From Nannocystis sp. (lineage in GTDB: Bacteria; Myxococcota_A; Polyangia; Nannocystales; Nannocystaceae), in contig JADJRG010000029.1 in NCBI GenBank assembly GCA_016712315.1, positions 620,001-684,000 on the forward strand: a DNA stretch of 64,000 nt, read 5' to 3'. Below are positions 12,263 to 21,386 of this stretch, in pieces. The first letter of the stretch is position 1. The number at the start of each line of letters is the position of its first letter. The position numbers and the translations under genes were made by a program. The notes under the pieces are model-generated. The model saw only the letters and a list, made by a program, of their open reading frames with translations. It was not told the origin of the DNA and ran no database searches.

Positions 12263-12876
12263 CGACCTGCGCGGGCGCCCGCGGGCGAGCGGTAGAGCTG
12301 GGGCCTGAGATCGGCTGGCCCTCCAGACTTGTTCTTGAGGACATGTGAGGTGATAGCGAGGTGACCGGCTGGCGAGCGCGTGCGCCGCGGTGCGACGCGG
12401 AGGCTGATCATCGGTCCGAGGGAGCTGTGGCGATCTGGGCTGTCGGTGAGCAGGACGAGCGCGCTGCCGTGACGACGCGCGAGGGCGGCGAGGCGGGCCT
12501 GCCAGGCGCCGCCGCGTGGGGCGCGGAGGCCGGTGAGATCGACGATGACGAGGCCGTGAGCGCCAGCGAGGAGGAGCAGCTCGGCGGCCCGGAGAAGATC
12601 GTGAGCGCCGCGCTCGCCAGGGATGTGGAGGACGAGGAGGGCTTCGAGATCGACGCCTGACGCGGCCAGATCCGGCGGAAAGAGGCCGCCGCCGCGAGGT
12701 TGGATCCATACGGCGGTGTCGCCGGCGCTCTGGACGCTGCGGACGAGGCTGACGGCGGCGCTGATCTTGGCGCTGGCGCCGCGACCGGAGAGCTCGACAA
12801 GGCGCCCAGGCGCGGCCAACTCAGCGAGAGAATGAGCGGGTTGAGCTGTACAGGGCGCAAACGAGAGGTCCTGCAT
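12259..12876 (-). CDS. imuA: ImuA, RecA-like mutasome subunit
   Basis: A 205-residue RecA/SulA-like protein. LVELSGRGASAKISAAVSLV occupies the Walker A position but in degenerate form, as is common for ImuA. GLVIVDLTGL corresponds to Walker B. HGSALVLLTD and SLRVAPRRTR match the later RecA-core strands that end in the Arg-rich segment. It is the first gene of imuA-imuB-dnaE2 and is identified partly by that order. ATG 12876 is the only good start. A Myxococcus-type LexA box lies 16-31 nt upstream, so the cassette is probably damage-inducible. The function (recruiting the mutasome to RecA filaments) is inferred from Mycobacterium and Caulobacter homologues. Confidence 0.88.
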   Translation of the reverse strand: MQDLSFAPCTAQPAHSLAELAAPGRLVELSGRGASAKISAAVSLVRSVQSAGDTAVWIQPRGGGLFPPDLAASGVDLEALLVLHIPGERGAHDLLRAAELLLLAGAHGLVIVDLTGLRAPRGGAWQARLAALARRHGSALVLLTDSPDRHSSLGPMISLRVAPRRTRSPAGHLAITSHVLKNKSGGPADLRPQLYRSPAGARAGR

Positions 12877-12891
12877 GCGTCCGCCAGGATA

Positions 12892-12907
12892 CTGAACGCA
12901 TACTCAG
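12892..12907 (-). promoter_or_regulatory. Predicted LexA (SOS) box upstream of imuA
   Basis: The minus strand reads CTGAGTATGCGTTCAG. The outer CTGA/TCAG arms are inverted repeats. The sequence fits the LexA motif I recall for Myxococcus xanthus (CT-R-H-AM-R-Y-B-Y-GTTCAG-S) at 14 of 17 positions, including the full GTTCAG half. It sits 16-31 nt before the imuA ATG, downstream of an AT-rich stretch (12908-12955) that could hold the promoter, so a bound repressor would block transcription. Confidence 0.65.
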
Positions 12908-13071
12908 CATCAAGATTTTTGTGTGATCTGAATTATGTGAATTTCATTAACGCGCATGGTGAAGCGTATTCGCGCGCGGCCTGGGCGATTGTGCTCTTCG
13001 TCCGGGCCGCGCGCGTCGGTGGAGGGCGCGGGATCTCGATGGTGCGAACGCGCGCTCGTGCGCGGTTGGGA

Positions 13072-14493
13072 TCAGTCGTCGCCGAAGAGGAGGCGCTCGG
13101 CGATGTCACCGTCGAGCAGGCGAGCCGCCGCCTTGGCGATCACGCCGATCCGCTCCGTGGCGCGATCGTCGACCTCGCCGCGCAGGCTTTGGTTGATGTG
13201 GTCGAGCAGGCCCACGTAGGTGGCGAGCAGCGCGGCACGGGCGCTCTCTCGCGAAGGGGCAGGCTCGTCGGTGGGAGCGGGAGCGTCGTCGGCGGGAGTG
13301 GGCGCAGCTTCGTCGGCGGGAGCAGCGGGTTCGTCGGCGGCAGGTGCGGGAGCAGCGTCGTCGGCGGGAGCGGGCGCGGCTTCGTCGGCGGCGGGAGCGG
13401 GAGCAGCGTCGTCGGCGGGAGCGGGCGCGGCTTCGTCGACGGGAGCAGCGGCTTCGTCGGCGGGAGCAGCGGGTTCGTCGGCGGCAGGAGCGGGAGCAGC
13501 GTCGTCGGCGGGAGCGGGCGCAGCTTCGTCGGCGGGAGCAGCGGGTTCGTCGGCGGCAGGAGCGGGAGCAGCGTCGTCGGCGGGAGCGGGCGCAGCTTCG
13601 TCGGCGGGCGCAGCTTCGTCGGCGGGAGCAGCGGGAGCAGCGTCGTCGACGGGAGCGGGCGCAGCTTCGTCGACGGGAGCGGGCGCAGCTTCGTCGGCGG
13701 GCGCAGCTTCGTCGGCGGGAGCAGCGGGAGCAGCGTCGTCGACGGGAGCGGGCGCAGCTTCGTCGGCGGGCGCAGCTTCGTCGGCGGGAGCAGCGGGAGC
13801 AGCGTCGTCGACGGGAGCGGGCGCAGCTTCGTCGACGGGAGCGGGCGCAGCTTCGTCGGCGGGCGCAGCTTCGTCGGCGGGAGCAGCTTCGTCGGCGGGA
13901 GCAGCGGGAGCAGCGTCGTCGACGGGAGCGGGAGCAGTGTCGTCGGCGGGAGCGGGCGCAGCTTCGTCAGCGGGAGCAGCGGGTTCGTCGGCGGCAGGAG
14001 CGGGAGCAGCGTCGTCGGCGGGAGCGGGCGCAGCTTCGTCAGCGGGAGCAGCGGGTTCGTCGGCGGCAGGAGCGGGAGCAGCGTCGTCGGCGGGAGCGGG
14101 CGCAGCTTCGTCAGCGGGAGCAGCGGGTTCGTCGGCGGCAGGAGCGGGAGCAGCGTCGTCGACGGGAGCGGGCGCGGCTTCGTCGACGGGAGCAGCGGGC
14201 TCGTCGGCGGCGGGTGAGGGCTCGTCGTTGGCGGCGGACGCGTCGGCGATTGTGCCACTGTCACTTTCGCTCGGGGCGGACTCGCTCGGGGCGGCCTCGG
14301 CCGGCGCATGGTCGCTCGATGTGTCGTCGGTGGCGCTCAGATCGGCGATGTCGCTTGTGTTCAAGAGAACAGTCTCTGCGGCCGGATCATGGGCGTTTTC
14401 GGCGGTTTCGGCCGGGGCGTCGGCCTCTTCAGTGGTGGCACTATCGTCCGTCGTGACGAGAGAATTGTCCTGCTCGCGCTCTTCGATGGTCAT
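13072..14493 (-). CDS. Low-complexity Ala/Pro/Asp/Glu repeat protein
   Basis: 473 residues. Residues 1-95 are acidic and Thr/Ser/Ala-rich. Residues about 95-395 are degenerate tandem repeats of 12-24 residues built from APADDAAPAP, AADEPAAPADEA and APVDEA. The last 65 residues (after PAPSRESARA) form a predicted helical domain ending DIAERLLFGDD. There is no signal peptide or membrane helix. The minus strand frame is chosen because it alone has a sensible start (GAAAGGA before ATG 14493), a promoter and a non-repetitive C-terminal domain; the repeat is open in other frames too. Such extended acidic Pro/Ala rods act as spacers elsewhere. No family is recognised and the function is unknown. Confidence 0.75.
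   Translation of the reverse strand: MTIEEREQDNSLVTTDDSATTEEADAPAETAENAHDPAAETVLLNTSDIADLSATDDTSSDHAPAEAAPSESAPSESDSGTIADASAANDEPSPAADEPAAPVDEAAPAPVDDAAPAPAADEPAAPADEAAPAPADDAAPAPAADEPAAPADEAAPAPADDAAPAPAADEPAAPADEAAPAPADDTAPAPVDDAAPAAPADEAAPADEAAPADEAAPAPVDEAAPAPVDDAAPAAPADEAAPADEAAPAPVDDAAPAAPADEAAPADEAAPAPVDEAAPAPVDDAAPAAPADEAAPADEAAPAPADDAAPAPAADEPAAPADEAAPAPADDAAPAPAADEPAAPADEAAAPVDEAAPAPADDAAPAPAADEAAPAPADDAAPAPAADEPAAPADEAAPTPADDAPAPTDEPAPSRESARAALLATYVGLLDHINQSLRGEVDDRATERIGVIAKAAARLLDGDIAERLLFGDD
13330..14215. repeat. Tandem repeat array with 72-bp higher-order unit
   Basis: The array is built of short G/C-rich blocks (TCGTCGGCGGGAGCAG and variants) arranged in units of 36 and 72 bp, in phase with codons. 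Near-identical 72-bp units are stacked at about 13950-14165, and shorter mixed units lie between 13440 and 13940. It encodes the low-complexity core of the minus strand protein. Confidence 0.9.
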
Positions 14494-14830
14494 AAGGATC
14501 CTTTCGCGGTGAGGCGTGCTGTACAGCAGCGTCTGGTTGTTAGCGGGACATCATCTATCGTTTGAACCAGAGGAGATGTCAATCGAAAGTGGCGCGTCGA
14601 TCGAGATCGTGGCAGCGCTCATCGAGATGTCTTATGAGACATGTTGTTGAGGGCGCTCTCAGAGCCGGCTCATCCGCGAGCGCTCGAGCGCGTTCGATCG
14701 CGATCGTCCGCGGAGGCGTTCGCGGCGCGGTGAAGCTGGCGTCACGCGGTGTGGCGAGCAGCGAGCGATCGAGCGCTCACGCGACGATCTCGCGGCGACC
14801 ACCGCGCGCCCGAAGATCGAAGATCGAAGA
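14494..14830. other. Intergenic region of 337 bp
   Basis: The left part holds the promoter and leader of the repeat-protein gene. The right part (about 14680-14845) has no convincing gene but is crowded with GATC, including five copies in about 35 bases at 14814-14850 (AAGATCG direct repeats). No RNA gene is seen. Confidence 0.6.
14554..14582 (-). promoter_or_regulatory. Predicted sigma70-type promoter of the repeat-protein gene
   Basis: The minus strand has a perfect TTGACA (14577-14582), a 17-nt spacer and GATAGA (14554-14559) as a weak -10. The predicted leader is about 55 nt. It contains the 12-bp palindrome TGCTGTACAGCA (14517-14528), a possible operator, and then the ribosome site. Confidence 0.5.
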
Positions 14831-15151
14831 TCAACGATCTGAGATCTCGCGGTCGAGCCGGCGCTCGATCGCCTCGAGCTCGCGCATCTTCCGATCGAAG
14901 TCGGAACCGTCTGCGAGCTGGCGGGTCGCGCTCGACTTCCCCTCGCCCAACGCCGCGCGCCCACGGATCGCGCGGTAGCCGAAGTAACCGGCGGCGCCGA
15001 GCACACCGACGAGGATGACGTACTTGAGCAGCGAGAGCGCGAGGCCGAGCGCGACGAGGGCTCCAAAGCCCAGCAGGACGCCCTTGACCACCGCCGTCGT
15101 CTTACCGGAGCTGTCGTCCTTGCGGGGCGGTCGCGTGAGCGCTCGTGTCAT
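14831..15151 (-). CDS. Small membrane protein
   Basis: About 106 residues from ATG 15151 (an alternative ATG at 15166 adds five). A basic Arg/Lys N-terminus is followed by a long hydrophobic stretch at roughly 22-60 (GVLLGFGALVALGLALSLLKYVILVGVLGAAG) that could form one long or two short membrane helices. The cytosolic tail is charged and ends in a coiled-coil-like helix (DRKMRELEAIERRLDREI). No family is recognised. It is divergent from the 2002-residue TPR gene and may share its promoter region. The function is unknown. Confidence 0.7.
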   Translation of the reverse strand: MTRALTRPPRKDDSSGKTTAVVKGVLLGFGALVALGLALSLLKYVILVGVLGAAGYFGYRAIRGRAALGEGKSSATRQLADGSDFDRKMRELEAIERRLDREISDR

Positions 15152-15299
15152 CGTGCCGAGAACCATAGGCTACCGCGGGATCGCTGGCAAACGCGCGCTC
15201 CGAGGCGTCGCATGGTGAGGCGCGGATCTGCCCGAAGAAACAGTGAGGCCGGAGTCTCCATGGTTTGCGGCATAATCATCGGCCGAAGAGCGGGGGCAC

Positions 15300-18200
15300 G
15301 TGTCGAACGACGAGAACCAAGGCACCGGAGGCAAGAAGGGGACGCCGCCCGCGGGCAGCGGCGAGGGCGCGACGAACGATCCTGGGCGCGAGGGCCCCGG
15401 AAAGCTCGGGCTGCGGCCGCTGCCGCGCGTGGGTGAGGGCGGCCTGGGATCGTCGATCCTGGCTGGACTGGTCGCCGGGCCGCCGAAGCCGGCGGGGCCT
15501 GAGACGCCGGCGAAGCCGTCGCCTCCGTCGCCAGGATCGTTCCTCGGCGGGGTCGCGAAGTCAGAGCCGCGCGCGCCGATCCTCGGGAAGCTCCCGTCGA
15601 TCCGGCCGCCCGCCGTCAGCGTCGAGGTAGAGGCCTCTGCGGCGAAGAGCGCGGAGGAGCCGCGGGCGAAGATCGCGGAGCTCCATGAGGTGATGCGACC
15701 GCAGCGACTCCCGACGGCGAGCGATGAGCGCGCGAGCAAGACGATGCCGCTCGATGTCGAGGCGCTGGATCTCGAGATCGAGAGCGATGAAGAGGAGGTC
15801 GATCTCGTCGAGTCCGACTCTTCTGCGATCTTCGCGGAGGAGCGAGGTGCGCGTGGGGGGCCGCCTCCGGCGCCGACGCGGCCTGAACCGTCGCCTGCGC
15901 CGGGGACGCTGCTGGGGCCGCATATGGCGCGGAGGTCGGAGCCATCGCCGGTCGCGGGGATGGTCTCCGGGCCGCAGGCCGCTCGGCGTTCGGAGCCGGT
16001 CGCGGCCTCGGGGACGCTGGTCGGGCCGCACACGGCACGGCGTTCGGAGCCAGCGCCGGCCGTGAGCGGCGCGGCGAGCCCGCCCGCGGCGCCGGCTCCC
16101 CGATCGCCGGCTCCGGCGAGTCCGCCCGCGGTCAGCCGGCCGGACGCGCCGGTCAGCCTACGCGCGCCAGCGCCGCCGGACGCGAAGTTGAACGCGCCTA
16201 CGCCCGTCGCTCCCGAGTCACCTGTCCGAATGGGCAGCAGCACCGCGCTGGCCGCGACGATGATGGCGCCGCCGGCGCGCGCACGCGGCGCGCGCGTCGG
16301 CGCCGGTGCGGTCCGCGCTGGCGACGGCGTGCCGGCTCCGCTGGTCGGGGTCGCGGCCGTGACCGCGCAGGGGCCGTTCATCGCCGAGGCGACCCGCATG
16401 ATCGCGGACTGGGAGGCTGAGCTGTCCGCTCAGCCAGATCTGTTCCGCGCCGCCCGCCTCCACTATGAGATCGCGCGGCTGGTCGAGTGTCCGATCGGGG
16501 ATCTGCAACGCGCGGCGGCCGCGTATCAAAAGGCGCTCAGCCTGACGCCGGAGAACATCGCGGCGCTGACCGGGGCGCGGCGGACCCTGCTCGCGCTGAA
16601 GAGCTACGCGAAGGCGCTCCCGCTCTTCGACGCGGAGGCGAAGCTGACGGCGGATCCGCGGCGGAAGGCGCTGCTGATCTACGCGAAGGGGCGCGTGCTC
16701 GAGGACTCGCTGAGCAAGGACTCCGACGCGCGTCAGGCGTACGCGAGCGCGATCGAGCTGGCGCCGGGGAACCTCTCGATCTTGAGGGCGCTCGAGCGGC
16801 TCGACTTGAAGGCTCGCAACTGGCGCGGCCTCGACTCGATCTACGCTCGATCGGCCGCGGCGATGGAGCTCGATCCGCGCCTTCGAGCGGCGCTGATCAT
16901 CCGCCGCGCGCACCTCCTGGAGGTCCGGCTCGATGACACGCGGGCGGCGGTCGAGCTCTACGAGACGGCGCTGCAGATCGATCCGCACGCGCCCGGCGCT
17001 TACTCGGCGCTGAAGCGGCTGCACCACGCGCAGGGCCGGTGGCGCGAGCTGATCCAGGTGCTCGCGCGGGAGGCGGATCAGGTCCGCGATCCCGAGGTCC
17101 GAGCGATGGCCTACTATAGGATCGCGCGCCTGCACTCCGAGCGGCTCGGCAGCCGAGATCAGGCGATCCAGGCGCTCGAGCGGGCGGTGGTCGAGAGCCC
17201 GCGCAGCCGGCTGATCCTCGAGGAGATGGTGACGCTGTACCGGTCGGCCGGCCGCTTCGACGCGATGGTCCAAGCGCTCGAGCGCATGGTGGACGTGATC
17301 GAGGCGCCGCAAGAGAGGATCGGGCTACACAACCAGATCGCGGCGCTCTACGACGAGGAGCTCGGTGACGAGGACGCGGCGGTGCGCTGGTACGAGGCGT
17401 CGCTGGCGCTCGAGCCGGCGTATGTGCCAGGGCTGCGGGCGCTGGCGAAGCTGTACACGCGCCGTGAGGCGTGGGCGGCGTTGATCACGATGAACCTGCG
17501 CGAGGCGGAGGCGGTCGAAGACGTCGTCCGTAAGGCCGCGGCGCTGCACCGGGTCGCGGAGGTCTACGAGCTGCGTGAGGGCGATCCGTTGGCGGCGATC
17601 GAGCACCACGCGCGGGCTCTGTCGCTCGATCCGGCGCACGCAGGGTCGTTCAAGGCGCTGGTGCGCTTGTACACGGCTGCGGAGCGCCACCACGATCTCA
17701 TCGAGCTGTATGAGCGCGGGATCGACGGGGCCGCGAACAACGCGGTGCGGATCGCGTACCTCTTCAGGATCGGTGACATCTATATGGATGCGCTGAACGA
17801 GCCGATGCAGGCGGCGCATGTGTTCCGGCGCGTGCTGAAGATCGATCCGGATCACTTGGGGGCGATCCACGCGGTGCAGCGGGCTACCGAGACCGCTGGC
17901 CGCTACAAAGAGCTGGTCGAGGCGCTCGAGCTCGAGGCGAGCAAGACGAAGGAGCCGGGCCGCGTCGTGGCGCTGCTGCACCGCGCCGGTGAGGTGCTCG
18001 ATGAGGAGCTGGACGACCGCGAGGGCGCGCTCGCCCGCTTCCGTCGGATCCTCGAGATCGATCGCCGCTATCAGCCGGCGCTCGCGAGCTGCGGGCGCCT
18101 CTACTTTCGGATGGGGCGCTGGGAGGATCTGTTCAGCAACTATGAGCAAGAGCTGGCGATCACGCCGCCGGGCCGCGCGAGCGTCGCGCTGCTGTACACG

Positions 18201-21200
18201 ATGGGGAGGCTGGCAGAGGAGAAGCTGGGCCGCGAGGAGGTGGCGATCGACTGCTACCGCCGCGCGATCAAGGCTGACCCAAAGAGCAGGCCGTCGCTGG
18301 AGGCGTTGGCGACCATCCTGCGCGATCGTGAGCGCTGGACGGAGCTGGTCGAGGTGCTGGAGACCGAGCTGCGGGGGCTGGTCGAGGCGCGGGCCCGAGC
18401 GGCGACCGCGTATCGGATCGGCCGGGTCTACGAGGAGCGGATCGGGTCGCCGGATCGGGCGCTGACCGCCTACCAGCGGGCGATCGAGGCGGTGCCGGAG
18501 TTCCGCCCGGCGATCGACGGGCTCGCGCGGGTGCGCGGGCTGCAGGAGGCGTGGCCAGGGGTGGTGGAGGACCTGGCGCGTGAGTCGGCGACCGCGCGTG
18601 ATCCGTCGCTGGCGATCGCGGCGCTGCTGCGCGCGGGCGAGATCTGGGGCGAGCACTTGCAGCAGCCGGAGCGCTCGATCGCCTCGTACGAGGCGGTGCT
18701 CGCGCGTGATCCGTCGTGCCTGCCGGCGCTGCTGGCGTTGGAGCCGCTGTACCGCGAGAAGGCCGCGTGGCCGGCGCTCGCGGGGGTGCACGGTCGCGAG
18801 TCAGAGCTGTTCACGGACACATCGGCGAGGATCGCGGCGCTCCGCGATCTGGCGCGCGTTCAAGAGATCTTCGGGGCCGGCGGCGCGGAGCAGGCGCAGG
18901 GCACCTACGGATCGATCTTGGAGCTCGACGGCGGCGATCTGCTCGCGCTGACGGCGACCGAGCGCTTGGCCTTGGCGGCCGGTGATGATGAGCTGCTCGC
19001 GCTCGTCGACGTGCAGCTCGCGAGCAGCGACGATGATCGGGCGTTGATCGCGGCGTACCACACGCGCCTCGCCGAGAACCTCGAGCGCAGCGGCGCCTGG
19101 CGCGACGCGTTGGCCTCGTATGAGGCGGCCCTCAGCCTCGACGCGGACTGCCTGGCCGCGATGTACGGGCTCAGCCGGGTCGCCAGCTCGCTCGGCGAGG
19201 CGCGCGCGCTAGTGTACGCGAAGGGGCGCCTGGCGGCGGTCGAGCGCGACGGCGAGGTCGCGGCGGAGCTGCTCACCGATGTGGCGCGGCTGCGCTTGGA
19301 GCGGCTGGATGATCCGAAGGGCGCGCAGCAGGCGCTCGAGGAGGCGCTGGAGCGCTGGCCCGATCACGCGCGTGCGGCGGCGGCGATCGATGAGATGCTG
19401 CTGGGCGCGGCGCAGGCGCCGCTGCTGGTCGATGTGCTCTCGCAGGCCGCGGAGTCGGCGCGTACGCCTGAGCGGGTCGCGGAGCTGTGGCTTCGGGTCG
19501 CGGAGCTGTACGCGACCGAGCTCGATAACACCTCCGGGGGGATCGCGGTGCTGCGGCGATCGCTGCGCGATCGCCCAGATCACGCGGGCAGCCTGCTGCT
19601 GCTCGCGGAGCTGTGCGCGCGCAACCTGCACTGGACGGAGGCCGCCGAGACCTACCGTCAGGTGCTTCGGGTCAACCATGAGCCGGAGGTCCAGGTGGCC
19701 GCGCACACGCGCCTCGCGATCATCCTGGCGGATCACCTGAGCGACCTCCGCGGGGCATGTGAGCACCTGAACGCGGTGCTCGAGCTGCGGCAGGACGACC
19801 GCGATACGCTGCTGCTGCTGACCGACTACTACGCGCGGGGGAACGACGCTCAAGCGGCCGCGGAGGCGGCGCGGCGGCTTCTCCGCGCCTCGACGAACAA
19901 GCTCGATCGCGTCGAGTCGATCGTCCACTTGTCGGGCGTAGAGCTGAAGCTCGGCCGCCCGGAGCAGGCGCGCGAGATCCTCCTGAACGCGGTGGTGTTG
20001 GAGGGTCCGGGCGGGGAGGCGGCGCGCGAGCACCAGCGCTTGATGACCGACGGCGGCTCGTGGCAACCCTACGAGGACGCGCTGCATAAGCACCTGCGGC
20101 AGGCCGAGATCGAGGGGAGCTCGCCGGCGGAGACGTTCCTCGAGCTGGCGCGTGTGCAAGGAGATCTGCTGGGCCAGCCGGACCGCGCGCTCGCTACGCT
20201 CGAGCAAGGGATCGCGAGCGCCAGCGACGACGTCCGGCTACGCGTCGATCTCGGGGCGCGGCTGCGCGCGCGCGGGCGGCCGGCGGAGGCGATCCGCGCG
20301 TACCAGGCGCTGATCCTCCGCCACCCGCAGAGCGCGGCCGGCTGGCGCGGGTTGCACGACGCCTACGGGGAGATCGGGCGGTCGGCGGAGGCCGGGCTCG
20401 CGCTGGCGTCGTTGGTGGTGTTGGGCGCGGCGAGCGAGGTTGAGGGGCGGACGGTGGCGCGCTCCGTGCCACGGCCGCCGGTGGGCGCGACAGGATCGAT
20501 GCAGCCGGATCTGTTCCGCGCGCTCGTCGATCGCAGCGATCACGGGGCGATCGCGGAGCGCCTCTTGGGGATCATCGGCGGCAGCCTGGCGCGCCTCTAT
20601 CCGCTGGATCTCCAGCGCTATGGGCTCACCGCGAAGGACAAGATCACGAGCCGCACCAGCCACCCGATCCGCGGCCTGGCGGATCGGCTCGCGGAGATCT
20701 TCGTGGTGCCGGAGTTCGAGCTGTACCTGTTCCGAGGGCCAGGTACGCAGGTGACGCTCGAGTTCGGCGCGGCGCCCGCGTTGCTGGTCCCGGCGCCGGT
20801 GCTGCGGCTGCACGAGTCGCAGCAGATCTTCGTGCTCGCGCGCGCGATGGCGGACGTGTCGCGCGGGCTGCACCCGCTCAGCAAGTTTAAGCCGCAGGAT
20901 CTCATGTTGATCCTGGCCGCCGCTGCGCGCACCGCCGCGCCGAGCTTCGGATCGACCCTGGCCGACGGCGCGGCGCTCGACGAGCTGAACCGCAGGATCG
21001 CGAAGTCGCTGGCGCGTAAGGATCGCAAGGCGTTCGAGGATGTCACCGCGGCTTATGTCGCGGCGCCGCCGATCGACTTCAACGCCTGGGCGACCGAGAA
21101 TCAGTTCGCCGCGACGCGAGCCGCGGCGCTCGTGATCGGCGATCTCGTGGCCTGCGTCGATGTCCTGCGGCAAGAGGATCCGTCGCTGCTCTACCTCGAG

Positions 21201-21308
21201 GGTGAGGATTTGGTGCAGAACGGCGAGCCGATCGCGGATCTGATCCGCTATTGGTGCAGCGAAGCGGCGCACGAGCTGCGTCGACGGTTGGTCGCGCCTC
21301 GAACCTGA
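15300..21308 (+). CDS. Giant TPR-repeat protein (2002 aa) with a conserved-looking C-terminal domain
   Basis: A 2002-residue soluble protein. Residues 1-340 are low-complexity, Pro/Ala/Gly-rich, with an acidic patch (ESDEEEVDL) near 160 and three copies of an ARRSEP motif at about 206-255. From about 360 to 1720 it is built of tetratricopeptide-like helix pairs, with recurring phrases such as AIELAPGNLSILRALERL and ALSLDPAHAGSFKALVRLY. Residues about 1735-2002 form a separate domain (DLFRALVDRSDHGAIAERLL to the end) with helices and no recognised family. Start is GTG 15300. TPR solenoids of this size act as scaffolds; in myxobacteria related proteins occur beside gliding or secretion genes, but none is adjacent here. 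Function unknown. Confidence 0.9.
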   Translation: MSNDENQGTGGKKGTPPAGSGEGATNDPGREGPGKLGLRPLPRVGEGGLGSSILAGLVAGPPKPAGPETPAKPSPPSPGSFLGGVAKSEPRAPILGKLPSIRPPAVSVEVEASAAKSAEEPRAKIAELHEVMRPQRLPTASDERASKTMPLDVEALDLEIESDEEEVDLVESDSSAIFAEERGARGGPPPAPTRPEPSPAPGTLLGPHMARRSEPSPVAGMVSGPQAARRSEPVAASGTLVGPHTARRSEPAPAVSGAASPPAAPAPRSPAPASPPAVSRPDAPVSLRAPAPPDAKLNAPTPVAPESPVRMGSSTALAATMMAPPARARGARVGAGAVRAGDGVPAPLVGVAAVTAQGPFIAEATRMIADWEAELSAQPDLFRAARLHYEIARLVECPIGDLQRAAAAYQKALSLTPENIAALTGARRTLLALKSYAKALPLFDAEAKLTADPRRKALLIYAKGRVLEDSLSKDSDARQAYASAIELAPGNLSILRALERLDLKARNWRGLDSIYARSAAAMELDPRLRAALIIRRAHLLEVRLDDTRAAVELYETALQIDPHAPGAYSALKRLHHAQGRWRELIQVLAREADQVRDPEVRAMAYYRIARLHSERLGSRDQAIQALERAVVESPRSRLILEEMVTLYRSAGRFDAMVQALERMVDVIEAPQERIGLHNQIAALYDEELGDEDAAVRWYEASLALEPAYVPGLRALAKLYTRREAWAALITMNLREAEAVEDVVRKAAALHRVAEVYELREGDPLAAIEHHARALSLDPAHAGSFKALVRLYTAAERHHDLIELYERGIDGAANNAVRIAYLFRIGDIYMDALNEPMQAAHVFRRVLKIDPDHLGAIHAVQRATETAGRYKELVEALELEASKTKEPGRVVALLHRAGEVLDEELDDREGALARFRRILEIDRRYQPALASCGRLYFRMGRWEDLFSNYEQELAITPPGRASVALLYTMGRLAEEKLGREEVAIDCYRRAIKADPKSRPSLEALATILRDRERWTELVEVLETELRGLVEARARAATAYRIGRVYEERIGSPDRALTAYQRAIEAVPEFRPAIDGLARVRGLQEAWPGVVEDLARESATARDPSLAIAALLRAGEIWGEHLQQPERSIASYEAVLARDPSCLPALLALEPLYREKAAWPALAGVHGRESELFTDTSARIAALRDLARVQEIFGAGGAEQAQGTYGSILELDGGDLLALTATERLALAAGDDELLALVDVQLASSDDDRALIAAYHTRLAENLERSGAWRDALASYEAALSLDADCLAAMYGLSRVASSLGEARALVYAKGRLAAVERDGEVAAELLTDVARLRLERLDDPKGAQQALEEALERWPDHARAAAAIDEMLLGAAQAPLLVDVLSQAAESARTPERVAELWLRVAELYATELDNTSGGIAVLRRSLRDRPDHAGSLLLLAELCARNLHWTEAAETYRQVLRVNHEPEVQVAAHTRLAIILADHLSDLRGACEHLNAVLELRQDDRDTLLLLTDYYARGNDAQAAAEAARRLLRASTNKLDRVESIVHLSGVELKLGRPEQAREILLNAVVLEGPGGEAAREHQRLMTDGGSWQPYEDALHKHLRQAEIEGSSPAETFLELARVQGDLLGQPDRALATLEQGIASASDDVRLRVDLGARLRARGRPAEAIRAYQALILRHPQSAAGWRGLHDAYGEIGRSAEAGLALASLVVLGAASEVEGRTVARSVPRPPVGATGSMQPDLFRALVDRSDHGAIAERLLGIIGGSLARLYPLDLQRYGLTAKDKITSRTSHPIRGLADRLAEIFVVPEFELYLFRGPGTQVTLEFGAAPALLVPAPVLRLHESQQIFVLARAMADVSRGLHPLSKFKPQDLMLILAAAARTAAPSFGSTLADGAALDELNRRIAKSLARKDRKAFEDVTAAYVAAPPIDFNAWATENQFAATRAAALVIGDLVACVDVLRQEDPSLLYLEGEDLVQNGEPIADLIRYWCSEAAHELRRRLVAPRT

Positions 21309-21349
21309 GCTGCGGCCTGCGACCCTCGCTTCTCCCGCATGAGAGACGA

Positions 21350-21378
21350 GGGGGAGGTCGCGCTCTGCGTCCTCCCCC
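21350..21378. terminator. Possible bidirectional hairpin between the TPR gene and tRNA-Thr
   Basis: GGGGGAGG (21350-21357) and CCTCCCCC (21371-21378) can pair with a 13-nt loop, between the convergent TPR gene and tRNA-Thr. There is no strong U-tract on either side, so it is only a candidate. Confidence 0.35.
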
Positions 21379-21386
21379 CCGGCTCT

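Noticed and set aside
10731..12709. 659-residue form of ImuB
   Set aside because: The first about 150 residues are imuA read out of frame. The ATGA overlap at 12262 fixes the true start.
13330..14215. CRISPR-like regular repeats
   Set aside because: There are no unique spacers of constant length; the units are contiguous, in codon phase and degenerate. No cas gene is nearby.
12700..14512. Long open frames on the plus strand across the repeat array
   Set aside because: The repeat has few stop codons in any frame. The plus strand frames begin inside imuA or lack a ribosome site and a non-repetitive domain, while the minus strand frame has a promoter, a start and a C-terminal domain.
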